A stretch of DNA of 64,000 bases from Dugong dugon (Eukaryota > Chordata > Mammalia > Sirenia > Dugongidae): positions 35,246,501-35,310,500 of the forward strand of contig CM057469.1 of assembly GCA_030035585.1 (NCBI GenBank). Reading direction: 5' to 3'. Made by a program: the position numbers and the translations under genes. Below the pieces are notes generated by a model, which saw nothing but the letters and a program-made list of their open reading frames with translations, ran no database searches and was not told where the DNA came from. The stretch's first letter is position 1, and each line of letters opens with the position of its first letter. Below, in pieces: positions 34,949 through 46,174 of this stretch.

Positions 34949-36630
34949 GGACTTCCAGCAACATGGCACTCTAGGCAGAAGCACCATGCCGTCCCTCCAC
35001 AGCAAAGATCTGAAAATCTAAGCCAAACAGAGAAAACAGCAACCCTGAAACCCTAAAATATCAAATGAAGAGATAAAGAACTCAGCCAAGCACCAAATGG
35101 ACTGAGAAAACTGACAGAGAATGGAGAGCGAGGAGAGGTCCATGCAGAGGTCCCCTATCAGCTAACGCAGCACGGATCCGCCATCTTGGACTCCTATTAG
35201 AGACCAGCAAATAGGGGGTACAAGACAGCAGCTTCACGGATCTTCCAGCAGGAGACAGAACAACCGGTAATTGGCGTTATACGCTTTCCCACCCCCCACC
35301 CTTCTTCACCCCCACTTGGCCTCTTCTGCTTCCAGAGGCCACAGTCTCTTGGCCGGGAAGCACCGGCTGCTTGGATTCCACCCAGTGGCACTGACCGACT
35401 CCCTGAGTGTCATTAGTTGGTGGCTGGTGTTGCTTTTTTCTGCTTCTTTTGATTTCTTCCTTACCTCTCACCACCTCCCCCCACTTTCGCTCAAATACTT
35501 GGCTCCGTGCACCATCTTTGCTTCTTCCTGGGGGGCTGCGGAGCTCTGTTCGAGTGTGGAACTGCTTCCCAGTCTGGGCTGCCACCCTGGTGGGATCCCA
35601 GGGCTTTTGTTTGTTTGTTTTGAATTGTTTGTTTGTTTTCTTTTCCTTTTCTCAAGTTGGGAGCCTGTTCTGGCCTGGCAGTGCTACGTGGCTTGGGAGC
35701 TACCTCCTCAGCTTGTGCAGACCGCAGAGGGATCCCTGAGAGCATTTCTTTTCTTTTTGTGCGTTTTTTTTTTTTTTTTCTGTTTTTTGGGGGGCTTTTC
35801 TTGTTCTTTTTTTCTTTTATTTAAATTTGTTTTGTTCTCTTTTTCCTCTTTTTCCCTTTTTGTCTTTCTTCATTACTAAGTTTCTCATCTCTCTATGCCT
35901 TCCTTCTCTTCCTGTCCCCTAAATACCTGGCGCTTAATTCCTCCATGCCTTCTAGCCAGGTTGTACTGCAACAACTGGGAACAACTTCCCCAGACCTCGT
36001 ACCACACCCGTGGGATACCTGGGAGCTTTGCTGTTCTTTCTTTCTAATTTTTATTTATTCATTCTTTCCTTTTTTCTTCTTCTTCTTCCCCTTTTTGTTT
36101 TTCTCCATTTCATAGTCTCTCATCTCTCCACTCCAACGGCAAGCTTCCCTACCACTCTTTTTTTGTATGTATGTTTTTGGCTCCTATTCCTCTCTCCTCG
36201 CTCCCATACTCATCTTAGCTCCACACATCACAATCTTCCCCCTCCATCCTGACTACCTGTGCTTAACATCACACCACCAAGCAGCACAGGCAAGGCCTAC
36301 CAGAACCTGCCCTGCACGGATTACCGACCCGCCCTGGTGGCTGTAGTAAGTGCCACAAACAACCCATCCCAGCAACTCCTCTTCTACTAGACCTGCCCTG
36401 CTGTACCATATCTGAGTGACTGACCCTGCCAGTTGGAGAAGGAGGTGAAAAGTGTCACTCCCACAGGCGAGCAAACAACAAAGAACACATAGCCTGCCTG
36501 GTCAGCATAGCCAATTTAAAAAAAAAAAAGGACGAAACAAACAAATCTATAATCAATAAATGAGAAAAATAACTACTAAATGCCCTGAAGACAGCAGACA
36601 ATATCAAAACATTTACAAAAACAGGACAGT
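34949..36630 (+). promoter_or_regulatory. L1 5' UTR, type 1 (polypyrimidine, repeated units)
   Basis: Begins ggacttccagcaacatggca. Contains ccgccatcttgg (35178-35189), the YY1 consensus. Downstream are three related segments ending in 'gtgggatccc/agggatccctgag/gtgggatacctgg' (about 35562-35620, 35698-35753, 35984-36036), each followed by a T/C-rich stretch. Not similar to the 5' UTR at 60488. The 202-codon frame at 35271-35879 is a by-product of the pyrimidine runs. Confidence 0.75.
35178..35189 (-). promoter_or_regulatory. YY1-type site in L1 5' UTR
   Basis: ccgccatcttgg; reverse complement ccaagatggcgg is the motif at the start of many mammalian L1s. Here it lies about 230 bp into the element. 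Confidence 0.6.
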
Positions 36631-37616
36631 ATGGTTCCAATAGGCATCCAAAATAAAACACCAGATGACTTCCCAGTAGAAGAAAAGGCACTAGAACTAT
36701 CTGATAGGGAATTCAAATCTCTAATATTCAGAGTTATCCAAGAGTTGAAGCAAAAAGCAAATAAAAACAAGGAAAAAAATAGACAAATTCATGGAAAATA
36801 CAGACAAAAAAATGCAAGAATTCAGGAAAATAATGCAGGAACAAAATGCCAAAATAAATTCACAACTAGAAATTATACAAAAACAACAATTAGAAATCCA
36901 AAAGATAAACAACAAGATTTCAGAAATGGACAGTGTCATAGAAGGTCTGAGGAACAGATTTGAAACGGTGTAAGACAGGATCAGTGGAATTGAAGACAAA
37001 CACTTGGATACAACTCAGTTTGAGGAAAAATCAGAAAAATGAAGAAACATGAAGAGACCCTGAGAACTATGTGGGATACAATCAAAAACAAAAATCTGTG
37101 AGTGATTGGAGTTCCAGAACAGGGGGAGAAAACAGAAAACACAGAGAGGATCATTAAAGAACTGCTGACAGAAAACTTCCCCAATATCATGAAAGATGAA
37201 AAGCTGACCATCCAAGAAGCTCAATGAACCCCATATAGGATAGACCCCAAAAGAAAATCACCAAGGCATATCATAATCACACTCACTAAAACCAAAGACA
37301 AAGAATCCTGAGAGCAGCTCAAGAAAAACAAAAAGTCACATACAGAGGAGAAACGATAAGACTAAGCTCGGATTATTCAGCAGAAAACATGCAGGCAAGA
37401 AGACAATGGGATGACATATAGAAAACCTTGAAAGAAAAAAATTGCCAGCCAAGAATAATATATCCTGCAAAACTCTCATTGAAATATGATGGTGAAACTA
37501 GGTCATTTCCAGATGAACAGAAATTAAGGGACTATGTAAAAACAAAACCAAACTTACGAGACTTATTAAAGGAAGTCCTTCGATCTAAAAACAAACAATA
37601 TCAGACCACAGGCTGA
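36631..37616 (+). pseudogene. L1 ORF1, broken
   Basis: Starts MVPIGIQNKTPDDFPVEEKA, then coiled-coil-like text in a shifted frame (MENTDKKMQEFRKIMQEQNA, 36791 on), and ends in the C-terminal RNA-binding region 'CQPRIIYPAKLSLKYDGETR' (37441 on). At least two frameshifts and several stops separate these. ORF1p normally coats L1 RNA as a trimer; this copy cannot make it. Confidence 0.9.
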
Positions 37617-38019
37617 ATATAGGACACAGGATTATACTAGCCAGATACCAACCTAGGAAATGAACTCTTAAGGACTATGCAAAAGCAAAAGAATTACAAA
37701 AGGGAACCAGAGAGGTTAGTCTGTAAATGACAACATATCAGAACAATAAAAGAGGGAATAAACAGTGTCAATATAGAACCTTCTAATGGAGATGAAGTCA
37801 AGCAATACCAAGTAATAATAGACAGGTTGAAATCTAGGAAGATAGGGGTAAATTTCACGGTAACCACAAAGAAAGTTAACAAACCTACTCATCAAAATAA
37901 AGAAGAAAAACATAAAGTCTCAGTAAAAACAAAACCTAAAAAAACAAAAGAAATGAAAAAAATCCACAAACAAAAGGAACTCAGCACAGAAGAGTAAGAG
38001 GAACAAAAATGGAGGACAT

Positions 38020-38990
38020 TATGCTGAGTGAAATAAGTCAATCACAAAAGGACAAATATTGTATGAGACGTCTACTGTATAACTCATGTAAAAGTTTACA
38101 CACAAAAAGAAACAATCTTTGTTGGTTACAAAGGATGGGGGGAGAACAAAGTAGATAAGTGGTAACTTTGTGAAGGATAAGACACTGCACATTACTGGAG
38201 AAGCCAGCACAACTTGTACAAGGAAAGGTTATGGAAGTGCCATAGGGACTTCCAAACTCCCTGAGGGACTGAATTGCTGGGCAGAGGGCTGTGGGGACCA
38301 TGGTCTCCGGGAACATCTAGCTCAACTGGTGTAACACAGTTTATAAAGACAATGTTCTACATTCTACCTTGGTGAGTAGCATCTGGGGTCTTAAAAGCCT
38401 GTGAGCAGCCATCTAAGATACCCCACTGGTCTCACCCCTTCGGGAGCAAGGGAGAATGAAGAAAACAAGATACAAGGAAAAGATTAGTCCAAAGGACTAA
38501 TAGACCACAGCTACCACGGCCTCTACCAGACTGAGTCCAGTACAGCTAGATGGTGCCTGGCTACCACCACTGACTGCTCTGACCAGGATCGCAATAGAGG
38601 GTCCTGGACAGAGCTGGAAAAGGATGTAGAACAGAATTCTAACTCACAAAAAAAGACCAGATTTACTGGCCTGACAGACTCGAGAAACCCTGAGAGTATG
38701 GCCCCTGGACACCCTTTTAGCCCAGTGGTGAAGCCCCTCCCGAAATTCACCATTCAGCTGGGGACTGGACAGCCTCATAAAACAAAACAGGACTAATGAG
38801 GCACAGCAGTCCAGGGACAAGGACTGGAAGGCAGGAGGGGACAGGAAACCTGGTGATAGGGAACCCAAGGTTGAGAAGGGACAGTGTTGACATGTCATGG
38901 GGTTGTTAACCATTGTCATGGGGCAATACGTGTACTAACTGTTTAATGAGAAACTATTTGTTCTGCAAACCTTCATTTAAGGTAAAAAAA
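38020..38990 (+). mobile_element. L1 3' UTR (copy 2) within the 34.9-kb L1
   Basis: Same order as 18040-18955. Its end reads cttcatttaaggtaaaaaaa where sister copies have ctaaagtacaataaa: the poly(A) signal has been lost. Confidence 0.85.
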
Positions 38991-39205
38991 AAAATTATCT
39001 ATGTGAGATCAAATTGACGACAGCAACTCAAAAGGTTTGATGAGAAGCCTAGGGGACAGTGAGTTGAAGATAATGGTGATGGAATAATTTGGAAAAGGAT
39101 AATGAGAATGGTAGCACAACTGGAAGAATGTAATTGATTCACTGAATTGTACATGTAGAAACTTCCAATATGGTGTAACTTTGGCTATGTATATTTTCAC
39201 CAAAA
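38990..39205 (+). mobile_element. foreign LINE 3' end inside the same insertion
   Basis: 'ttgatgagaagcctagggga', 'atggtagcacaactggaaga', 'actgaattgtacatgtagaa', ending in ten A. Resembles 40440-40556 and older L1 3' ends rather than the surrounding 3' UTR. Confidence 0.7.
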
Positions 39206-39359
39206 AAAAAAGGACCTCAAGGTCGAGAAGGGAGAGTGTTGACATGTCGTGGGGTTGTTGACCAATGTCATAAAACAATATGTGTACTGACTGTTTAATG
39301 AGAAACTATTTGTTCTGCAAACCTTCATCTAAAGTACAATAAAATTTTTTTTTTTTTTT
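39206..39359 (+). mobile_element. second copy of the L1 3' terminal ~130 bp
   Basis: 'aaggtcgagaagggagagtg' to 'tctaaagtacaataaaa' repeats 38866-38985 and has kept AATAAA (39339-39344), followed by T15. Confidence 0.85.
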
Positions 39360-39479
39360 AATTTGCTTCCTATGCTGCTTTCTCTGTGCTTCTTTTTTTT
39401 GAGTCTCAGGAACTCTGAACTCAGGCAGAGGAGCTGCTATCACTTCACATTCAGGATGCTATGTGCTTTGTGATACTCT

Positions 39480-39775
39480 GGGAATCCCCTCATTTCCCCA
39501 TGGTGATTCCACCAATGTCTCCCCAGAGCCAACTGAAATGGACAACCTGTGATGCCTTCCCAAACACCTCCAGGAAGAACCAGTCATTCCGATATCCCAG
39601 TTGTTCACACCATTTCCGTATCATTTGTCGTGCTGAATGGAATTGTTTGTGCACATACCTCTGCTACTAAATTTTGAGCACTTCCAGAGAAAGAACGTTG
39701 TCTTATTCACTTTTGTGAAATTCCCATCTTCTATGCCACAGAACATAACAGAAGTTTAATTCATTTAGGAGAATA
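39480..39775 (+). repeat. L2 LINE 3' end
   Basis: 'tgatgccttcccaaacacct', 'gagcacttccagagaaagaa', 'cagaagtttaattcatttag'. Confidence 0.55.
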
Positions 39776-39834
39776 AATGTATAATAATATTTTACTTATA
39801 CACAGTACGTTACAACTTTATTTGCAATAATAAT

Positions 39835-40085
39835 ACAGATTTGGATGGTGCTTTAAGAGCTTACAGAGTATCTTTGGATATGTTATTTCATTTAGTTCTC
39901 CAAATCTTATAAGGTCCGGCTGGAATTATTAGCACCTCTTTTTTACAGATGCAAACAACTCAGCAAGGGTAAGAGAATTCTCCAAATCACACAAAACTAG
40001 TAAAAGAAATGAAACGGACCCTTAAACCCAGATTTTTGATTCCAAATGCAGTGCTTATGCCATCACACTTGGCACTCTGTGAGAT
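39835..40085 (-). repeat. MIR SINE
   Basis: 'ttatttcatttagttctcca', 'cttttttacagatgcaaaca', 'aaacccagatttttgattcc'. Confidence 0.65.
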
Positions 40086-40439
40086 AACAGGGAATATTTG
40101 AAGGCTGGGCCTTACTCTGAGACTCACTCCTATGTAGGCTCACCTGATTTCAGCCTGAACTCACAGAAGGTAGTCTGAACACCTCCCCAGGAAATGAGTC
40201 AGCTCCCTTTTGCTTTTTTGTTTGTTTATTTTGTTTTTGTTTTTTTTAAGCAGTTTAGAGTTTGGAGGTTAAGGACTTTCGAAGTTAAGCTACATTCTGA
40301 GGCCACAAAGAAAATCACTGTGAAGAGGGAAGAGAACGTGGCAAGATAAATACAGCTTAAAATGCCATCACAAGACTTTGGGTGAGGGAGGCCGTTAGTA
40401 TTGATCAAAAGATAACCAGAGTCATTGCTTAGGGGGCAC

Positions 40440-40556
40440 TGAGTTTCTGTTACGGGTGATAGAAGAATATGGAAACAGATAGTGGTGAGGGTTGCACAAC
40501 ATAGTGAGCTTAATAAATGTTACTGAATTGTACATGTAAAAAAATATTTTTAAAAA
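40440..40556 (+). repeat. old L1 3' end
   Basis: 'gtgagggttgcacaacatag' and 'gttactgaattgtacatgta' followed by A-rich tail. Confidence 0.55.
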
Positions 40557-40918
40557 AAGGAAATGGAAATCCTGCCTGATTAACAGTGAAGATGAAAAAG
40601 AAAACACAAGAGAGGAGCAGTCACGGAGAAAAGATGCTGGTGACTGGGGAGGAGGCTGTAATAGTTCAAAGACAAGACTGTTCCTCAACCATGGCAGGGG
40701 GACAGGGATGGTCAGGAAGCCCATGGTCCAGTTAACTAGGAAGGAGAAACTGGACTTTATTAGAGAAGAGAGTGTGGGAGTAAAGATGACCTTTTTTGTT
40801 AGGGATTAATAGAAAGTCATAATCATGTGCTTCAAAGACATTTATTTTGAAATTTGCTATGTCCATAATTTTATCCAGCTCAACCTACTAATTTGCCTGA
40901 ATTTCCTGTAGTTCACCA

Positions 40919-41632
40919 TCACATCAGTACATTTTCTTTTTTTATTTTTTCCCATACAAAAATTTATACATACATTGTTATGTGACTCTAGTTGCTCCCC
41001 CCTTACTGTGACAGCACACTCCTCCTTTCCACCCCTGATTCCCCATGTCCATTCAACCAGCTCCTAACCCTCTCTGCCTTCCCATCTCACCTCCAGACAG
41101 AAGCTGCCCATTTAGTCTCTTGTATCTACTTGAAGCACACTCCTCACAAGTATCCCTTTATGTCCCACAGTCCAGTCCAATCCCTGTCTGAAGAGTTGGC
41201 CTCAGAAATTGTTTTAGTTCTGGGCTGATAGAGAATCCAGGGGTCATGCTTTCCGGGGGACCTCCAGTCTCAGTCAGACCATTAAGCCTTGTCTTCTTTC
41301 TAGAATTTGAGTTCTGCACCCTACTTTTCTCCTGCTCCATCAGGGACTCTCTGTTGTGTTCCCTCTCAGGGGGGTCATTGATGGTAGCCAGGCACCATCT
41401 AGTTCTTCTGGTCTCAGGCTGATGAAGTCTCTGGTTTATGTGGCCCTTTCTGTCTCTTGGGCTACTACTTCCTTTGTGTCTTTGGTGTTCTTCATTCTCC
41501 TTTATTCCAGGTGGTCGGAACCAATTGGTGCATCTTAGATGGCCACTTGCAAGCTTTTAAGACCCTAGACGCCACTCACCAAAGTAGGATGCAGAACATT
41601 TTCTTAATACGCTTCACATCAATACATTTTCT
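40919..41632 (-). mobile_element. L1 3' UTR insertion, other subtype, with 19-bp duplication
   Basis: Flanks tcacatcagtacattttct (40919-40937) and tcacatcaatacattttct (41614-41632), one mismatch. Body 40938-41613 begins with the T-run (poly(A) on minus). It reads 'gaagaacaccaaagacacaa', 'ggtgcctggctaccatcaat', 'ccagactgagactggaggtc'-like text on the minus strand: related to, but distinct from, the 18040/38020/53013 type. 5'-truncated. Confidence 0.92.
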
Positions 41633-41639
41633 AAGAAGG

Positions 41640-42060
41640 GATTTATAATTCCTTACCCCTAACAGTTACAAGAGAAAGTGTATAATTCCATACACCCAGA
41701 TTTCTCAGAATGTGAGTATCTTACTTTGGTACATATGTTCCTGCTCATCTATCATCCCTAATTAATTATATTTGACTTTTGGCAAGTAGTTCATAACTGC
41801 AAAGAGCTGAAAACTGGATCACCTAAAATATGTTAACATATATTTCTTATATTTCAAGGACTAAAATTGCAGTTTGTGTATGATTCAAGGTATTTGTATG
41901 TGCTGCTTCTTCGCTCGACTGTATGTATTTTTAACATTTCCATTAGAAGAAAAATGTGGGAAATGTAGACCCATATTTCACAAGTACGTTCTGCAGAATT
42001 TTAATGCACATTTCTTGAAATGGTTATTATTAAATAAGTTGAGAAATAGTTAAAACAGAT
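41640..42060. other. unassigned sequence
   Basis: No gene or named repeat seen. Confidence 0.5.
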
Positions 42061-42064
42061 TAGA

Positions 42065-42180
42065 ATGCAAGCTCCACGAGGGTAAGAATTTTGTCTGTCC
42101 TGTTCCCTGCTAGATCCCCAGTGCCTAGAGCAGTGTCTGGCCCTTAGAAGGCATTGCATGAATATTTAAGTGAGTGAATA
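42065..42180 (+). repeat. L2 LINE 3' end
   Basis: 'aagctccacgagggtaagaa', 'cccagtgcctagagcagtgt', 'ctggcccttagaaggcattg'. Confidence 0.75.
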
Positions 42181-42280
42181 ACAGAAATTCCATACCCATT
42201 AAATATCACACCCTTACCCCTTACTGCCAGCCCTGGTAACCACTAATCTACTTTCTGTTGCCTACTCTGAACATTTCATG

Positions 42281-42442
42281 GAGCCCTGGTGGGGCAGTGG
42301 TTAACAGCTCCAGCTGCTAACCAAAAAGTCGGCAGTTCGAGTCCACCAGTAGCTCATTGGAAACCCTGGTACAGTTCTACTCTGTCCTATAGGGTCTCTA
42401 TGAGTCAGAATTGACTCAACAGCAACAGGTTTTTGGTTTGGG
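42281..42442 (+). repeat. AfroSINE, short subtype, with target duplication
   Basis: Flanks catttcatg at 42272-42280 and 42443-42451. Head gagccctggtggggcagtgg, box B-like gcagttcgagtccacc, tail 'ctatgagtcagaattgactc'. Inserted into the old L1. Confidence 0.95.
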
Positions 42443-42903
42443 CATTTCATGCAAATAAAATCTTACAATATTTGGCCTTTTTGAGATGGGTTTCTTTCAC
42501 TTAGCATGTATTTGAGGTTCACCCACTTTGTAGCAAGTATCAGTACTTCATTCCTTTTTTATTAATGAATAATATTCATTTGTATGGATATATCACATCT
42601 GGTTTATCCATAAATTGATGGACATTTGAGTTATTTCCACTTTTTGGCTATAAGAAGAATGCTGCTATGAACACCCCTGTACAAGTTTTTGCGTGAACTT
42701 ATGTTTTCAAGTCTCCTGGGTATATATACCTAGGAGTAAAATTGCTGGGTGATATAATAACTGTATTATTAACAATCTGAGAAACTACCACATTGTTTTC
42801 CAAAGTGGCTGCTGCATTTTACATCCCTATCAGCAATGAATGAGGGTTCCCATTTCTCCACATCCTTGCCAACACTTATTGTTTGTCTTTTTCTTTTAGC
42901 CAT

Positions 42904-43905
42904 TCAAAAGCATTGCAGCAGTACATTGACAGAGAACTGCCAGAAATTCAAGCCATATTCAGAAGAGGACATGGAACAAAGGATATCACTGCTGATGTCA
43001 GATGGATCTTGGCTGAAAGCAGAGAATACCATAAAGACGTTTACCTGTGTTTTATTGAGAATCCAAAGGCATTCAACTGTGTGGATCATAACAAATTATG
43101 GATAACATCATGGAGAATGGGAATTCCAGAACACTTAATTGTGTTCACAAAGAAGCTGACTTAGATGAAGAGGCAGTCATTCGAGCAGAACAAGGAGATA
43201 TTGTATGGTTTAAAGTCAAGAAACGTGTTCGTCAGGGTTGTATCCTTTCACCATAGTTATTCAATCGGTATGATAAGCAAATAATCTGAGAAGCTGGATT
43301 ATATGAAGAGGAATGTGGCATCAGGATTGGAGGAAGTCTCATTAACAACCTGCAATACGCAGATGACACAACCTTGCCTGCTGAAAGCGAAGAGGACTTG
43401 AAGCACTTTCTGAAGAAGATCAAAAACCTCAGCCTTCAGTATGGATTACACCTCAACGTAAAGAGGTAAAAATCCTCACAACTGGACCAATAAGCAACAT
43501 CATGATAAAAGAGAAAATATTGAAGTTGTCTATGACTTCATTTTACTTGTATCCACAATTAACACCCACGGAAGAAGCAGTCAAGAAATCACATGAGCAC
43601 TGCATTGGGCAAATCTGCTGCAAAAGATCTCTCTAAAGCGTTAAAAAGCAAAGACGTTCACTTTAAGAACTAAGGTACTCATGACCCCAGGCCATGGTAT
43701 TTTCAATCACCTCATATGTATGTGAAAGCTGGACAATGAATAAGGAAGACTGAAGAAGAATTGATGCCACTGAATTGCGGTGTTGGCCAAGAATATTGAA
43801 TATACCGTGGACTGCCAGAAGAACGAACAAAACTTTCTTGGAAGAAGTACAGCCAGAATGCTCCTCAGAAGAATTCCTGGCATAAATCACACGTGGTCAT
43901 GGTGC
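42904..43905 (+). pseudogene. RTE-clade LINE fragment, reverse transcriptase
   Basis: Reads IDRELPEIQAIFRRGHGTKD, 'YLCFIENPKAFNCVDHNKLW' (an RTE/BovB RT block) and NLQYADDTT with the catalytic YADD intact at 43356-43367, then thumb-region text in shifted frames. Truncated at both ends; lies between two pieces of the inverted old L1. Stops after 'KKLT' and later frameshifts make it inactive. Confidence 0.9.
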
Positions 43906-46174
43906 ATAATCCTCTTTATACGTTGTTGGATTCAGTTTGCTAGTATTTTGTTGAATATTTTTGCATTTATAACTATAAGGGATATTGGGCAGTAGTTTTC
44001 ATATCTTGTGATATCTTTGATTTTCATATCAGGGTAATACTCTAATAGAATGAATTGAGAAGTGTTTCCTCCTATCCTTTTTTTTTTTTTTTTTAGAAAA
44101 GTTTATGAAAGATTAGTATAGCTTTTTTTCTAAATGTTTGGTAGAATCCATCAGTAAAGCCAATTAAGCCTTGACTTTTCTTCTTGAGAATTTTTTTAAA
44201 TTACTAATTCAATCCTTTACTTGTAATAGATCTATCAGATTTGCTATTTCTACCATTTTGGTAGTTTGTGTCCTTCTAGAAATTTGTCCATTTTATCTGA
44301 GTTATATAACTTGTTGTCACACAGTTGTTCATAGTACCTTCTTATCATCCTTCAGTAAGTTGGGTTCTGGTACACTACTCTTGGCACACTCTTTCATTAC
44401 TAATATTATTAATTTTGGTTCCTTTTGTTTTCTCTATTTTTTTTTTTACTACATTTAATTTATTTCTAATCTTTATTATCCCCTTCCTTCTTCTTGCTTT
44501 GGGTTTAGTTCTTCTTTTTCTAGTTTCTTAAGGTAGAAGATTAGATTACTGACTTGATATCTTTCTTCTTTTTTAATATAGGCTTTTCTAGCTACATATT
44601 TTCCTCTATCCCTTTTTTATCTGTATTTCATAAGTTTTAGTAGGTTGTGTTTTTATTTTAATTCATCTCAACGTACTTCCAAACTTCCTTCATGACTACT
44701 TTTGACTTATTGGTTATTTAGGAGTATGTTGTTCAATTATCACATATTTGTGAATTTCCCAATTTTTTTTCTCACCTTTAATTTCCAAGGAGGTCAGAGG
44801 AGGTACTTTGTGTAATTTCAATCCATTCAAATTTACTGAGGTTTGTTTTATTGTTTAGCGTATGATGTATTCTTGCAATTGTTTTCCATGTTCATGAGAA
44901 GAATGTATATTCTGCTGTTGTTAAGTAGAGTGTTTTATAGATGTCAGTCATGTTTACTTAAGTATAGTTTTGTTCAACTCTCTATTTCTCTGTTGATCTT
45001 TTGAAACATTGAATCCTGCAACTGTTATTGTTTAATTTCCTTTTACAAATTTCCCTTCAATTCTTCCAAGTATTTTGGGGCTCTGTCACGTGTAGGTCTG
45101 CTTATAATTATTATGTCTTCCTGATTGATTGATGATTTTATCATTATAAAATATTCTGTTTTTCCCCCTCTAGTAACAGTTTTTGTCTTAAAGTCTCCTT
45201 TCTCTGATATTAGTGTAGCCATTGCAGCTACCTCTTGGTTACTGTTTGCGTGGCATCTTTTTTCCATCTTTTTACTTTCAACATATTTGTGTCTTTGAAT
45301 CTAAAGTGTGTTTCTTGTAGATAACATATAATCTGGTCATGTTTTTCTTACATATTCTGCCAATTTTTGCTTTGTTATTAGCGTGTTTAATCAATTTACA
45401 TGTAATGTAAATACTGATGAGGCAGGATTTGTGTCTGCCATTATGCTATTTGTTTTTATATGTCTGTGCCTTTTTGTTCCTCTGTTGCTGTGTTTTTGAG
45501 GGTAAATTCATATTTTCTACTGCACCATTTTGACTCTCTTGTTTTTTATTACTATATTTACTATGTTTTTAAAGTTATTTCCTTAGTGATTGCCCTGGAG
45601 ATTAAAATTAGCATCTTAATTTAAAACAATCTACTTCAGATTAATACCAACTTTATTTCAATACTATACAAAATTTTTGTTCAAATATACCTCTTTTGTG
45701 TTATTATTGTCATACGAATTATATCTTTATAGATTATAAATCCGTCAGTTCAGTTTTATAATTATTTTTTAAGGTATTTGTCTTTAAACTCACATAGAAG
45801 AAGAAAAGAGTTAAAAATAAAATGTGTTTGCGTTGTATTTTATATTTAGCTGTGTAGTTGCTGTTTCTGGTGCTCTTTATTTCTTCACATAGATTTCAGT
45901 TACCATCTGCCACATTTTTACGCATAATGTGCACCTTCTGCACTTGTTTACAGACTGTGCCCTCCCCTAGCGAGGCACCCACAAAGCATCGCCATGCCAA
46001 TATTTTTGCACATGCCACTTTAAAAAACATAGCATACCATGCTTAAAACAAAAATACCTCAGGAGGAGGGAGGGTGTGATGAGCAAACAAATGCAGAAAG
46101 TACAAGTTATTTACATGCAAATATGAAAATGTGTTGTCATTTTAGCCTGAAGGTCTTCCTTTAGTATTGCTTGT

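Larger units (their letters stand above)
34937..39371 (+). mobile_element. L1 insertion bounded by a 12-bp duplication, ORF2 deleted
   Basis: Body 34949-39359 lies between aatttgcttcct at 34937-34948 and again at 39360-39371. Contents: 5' UTR 34949-36630, broken ORF1 36631-37616, inter-ORF sequence to about 38008, a junction to the last codons of ORF2 (ggacattatgctgagtgaaa), a 3' UTR to about 38990, a foreign 3' end (38990-39205), and a repeat of the last 130 bp of its own 3' UTR (39210-39344). About 3.7 kb of ORF2 is missing; the missing length is inferred from usual L1 size. The tail is AATAAAA followed by 15 T rather than poly(A). Confidence 0.92.

Noticed and set aside
35271-35879. 202-codon open frame, plus strand
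   Set aside because: Composed of translated polypyrimidine (F/L/S runs) within an L1 5' UTR.
45043-45267. 74-codon minus frame as a small gene
   Set aside because: Residues match an L1 endonuclease region (PKYLEELKGN) within the inverted ancient L1.
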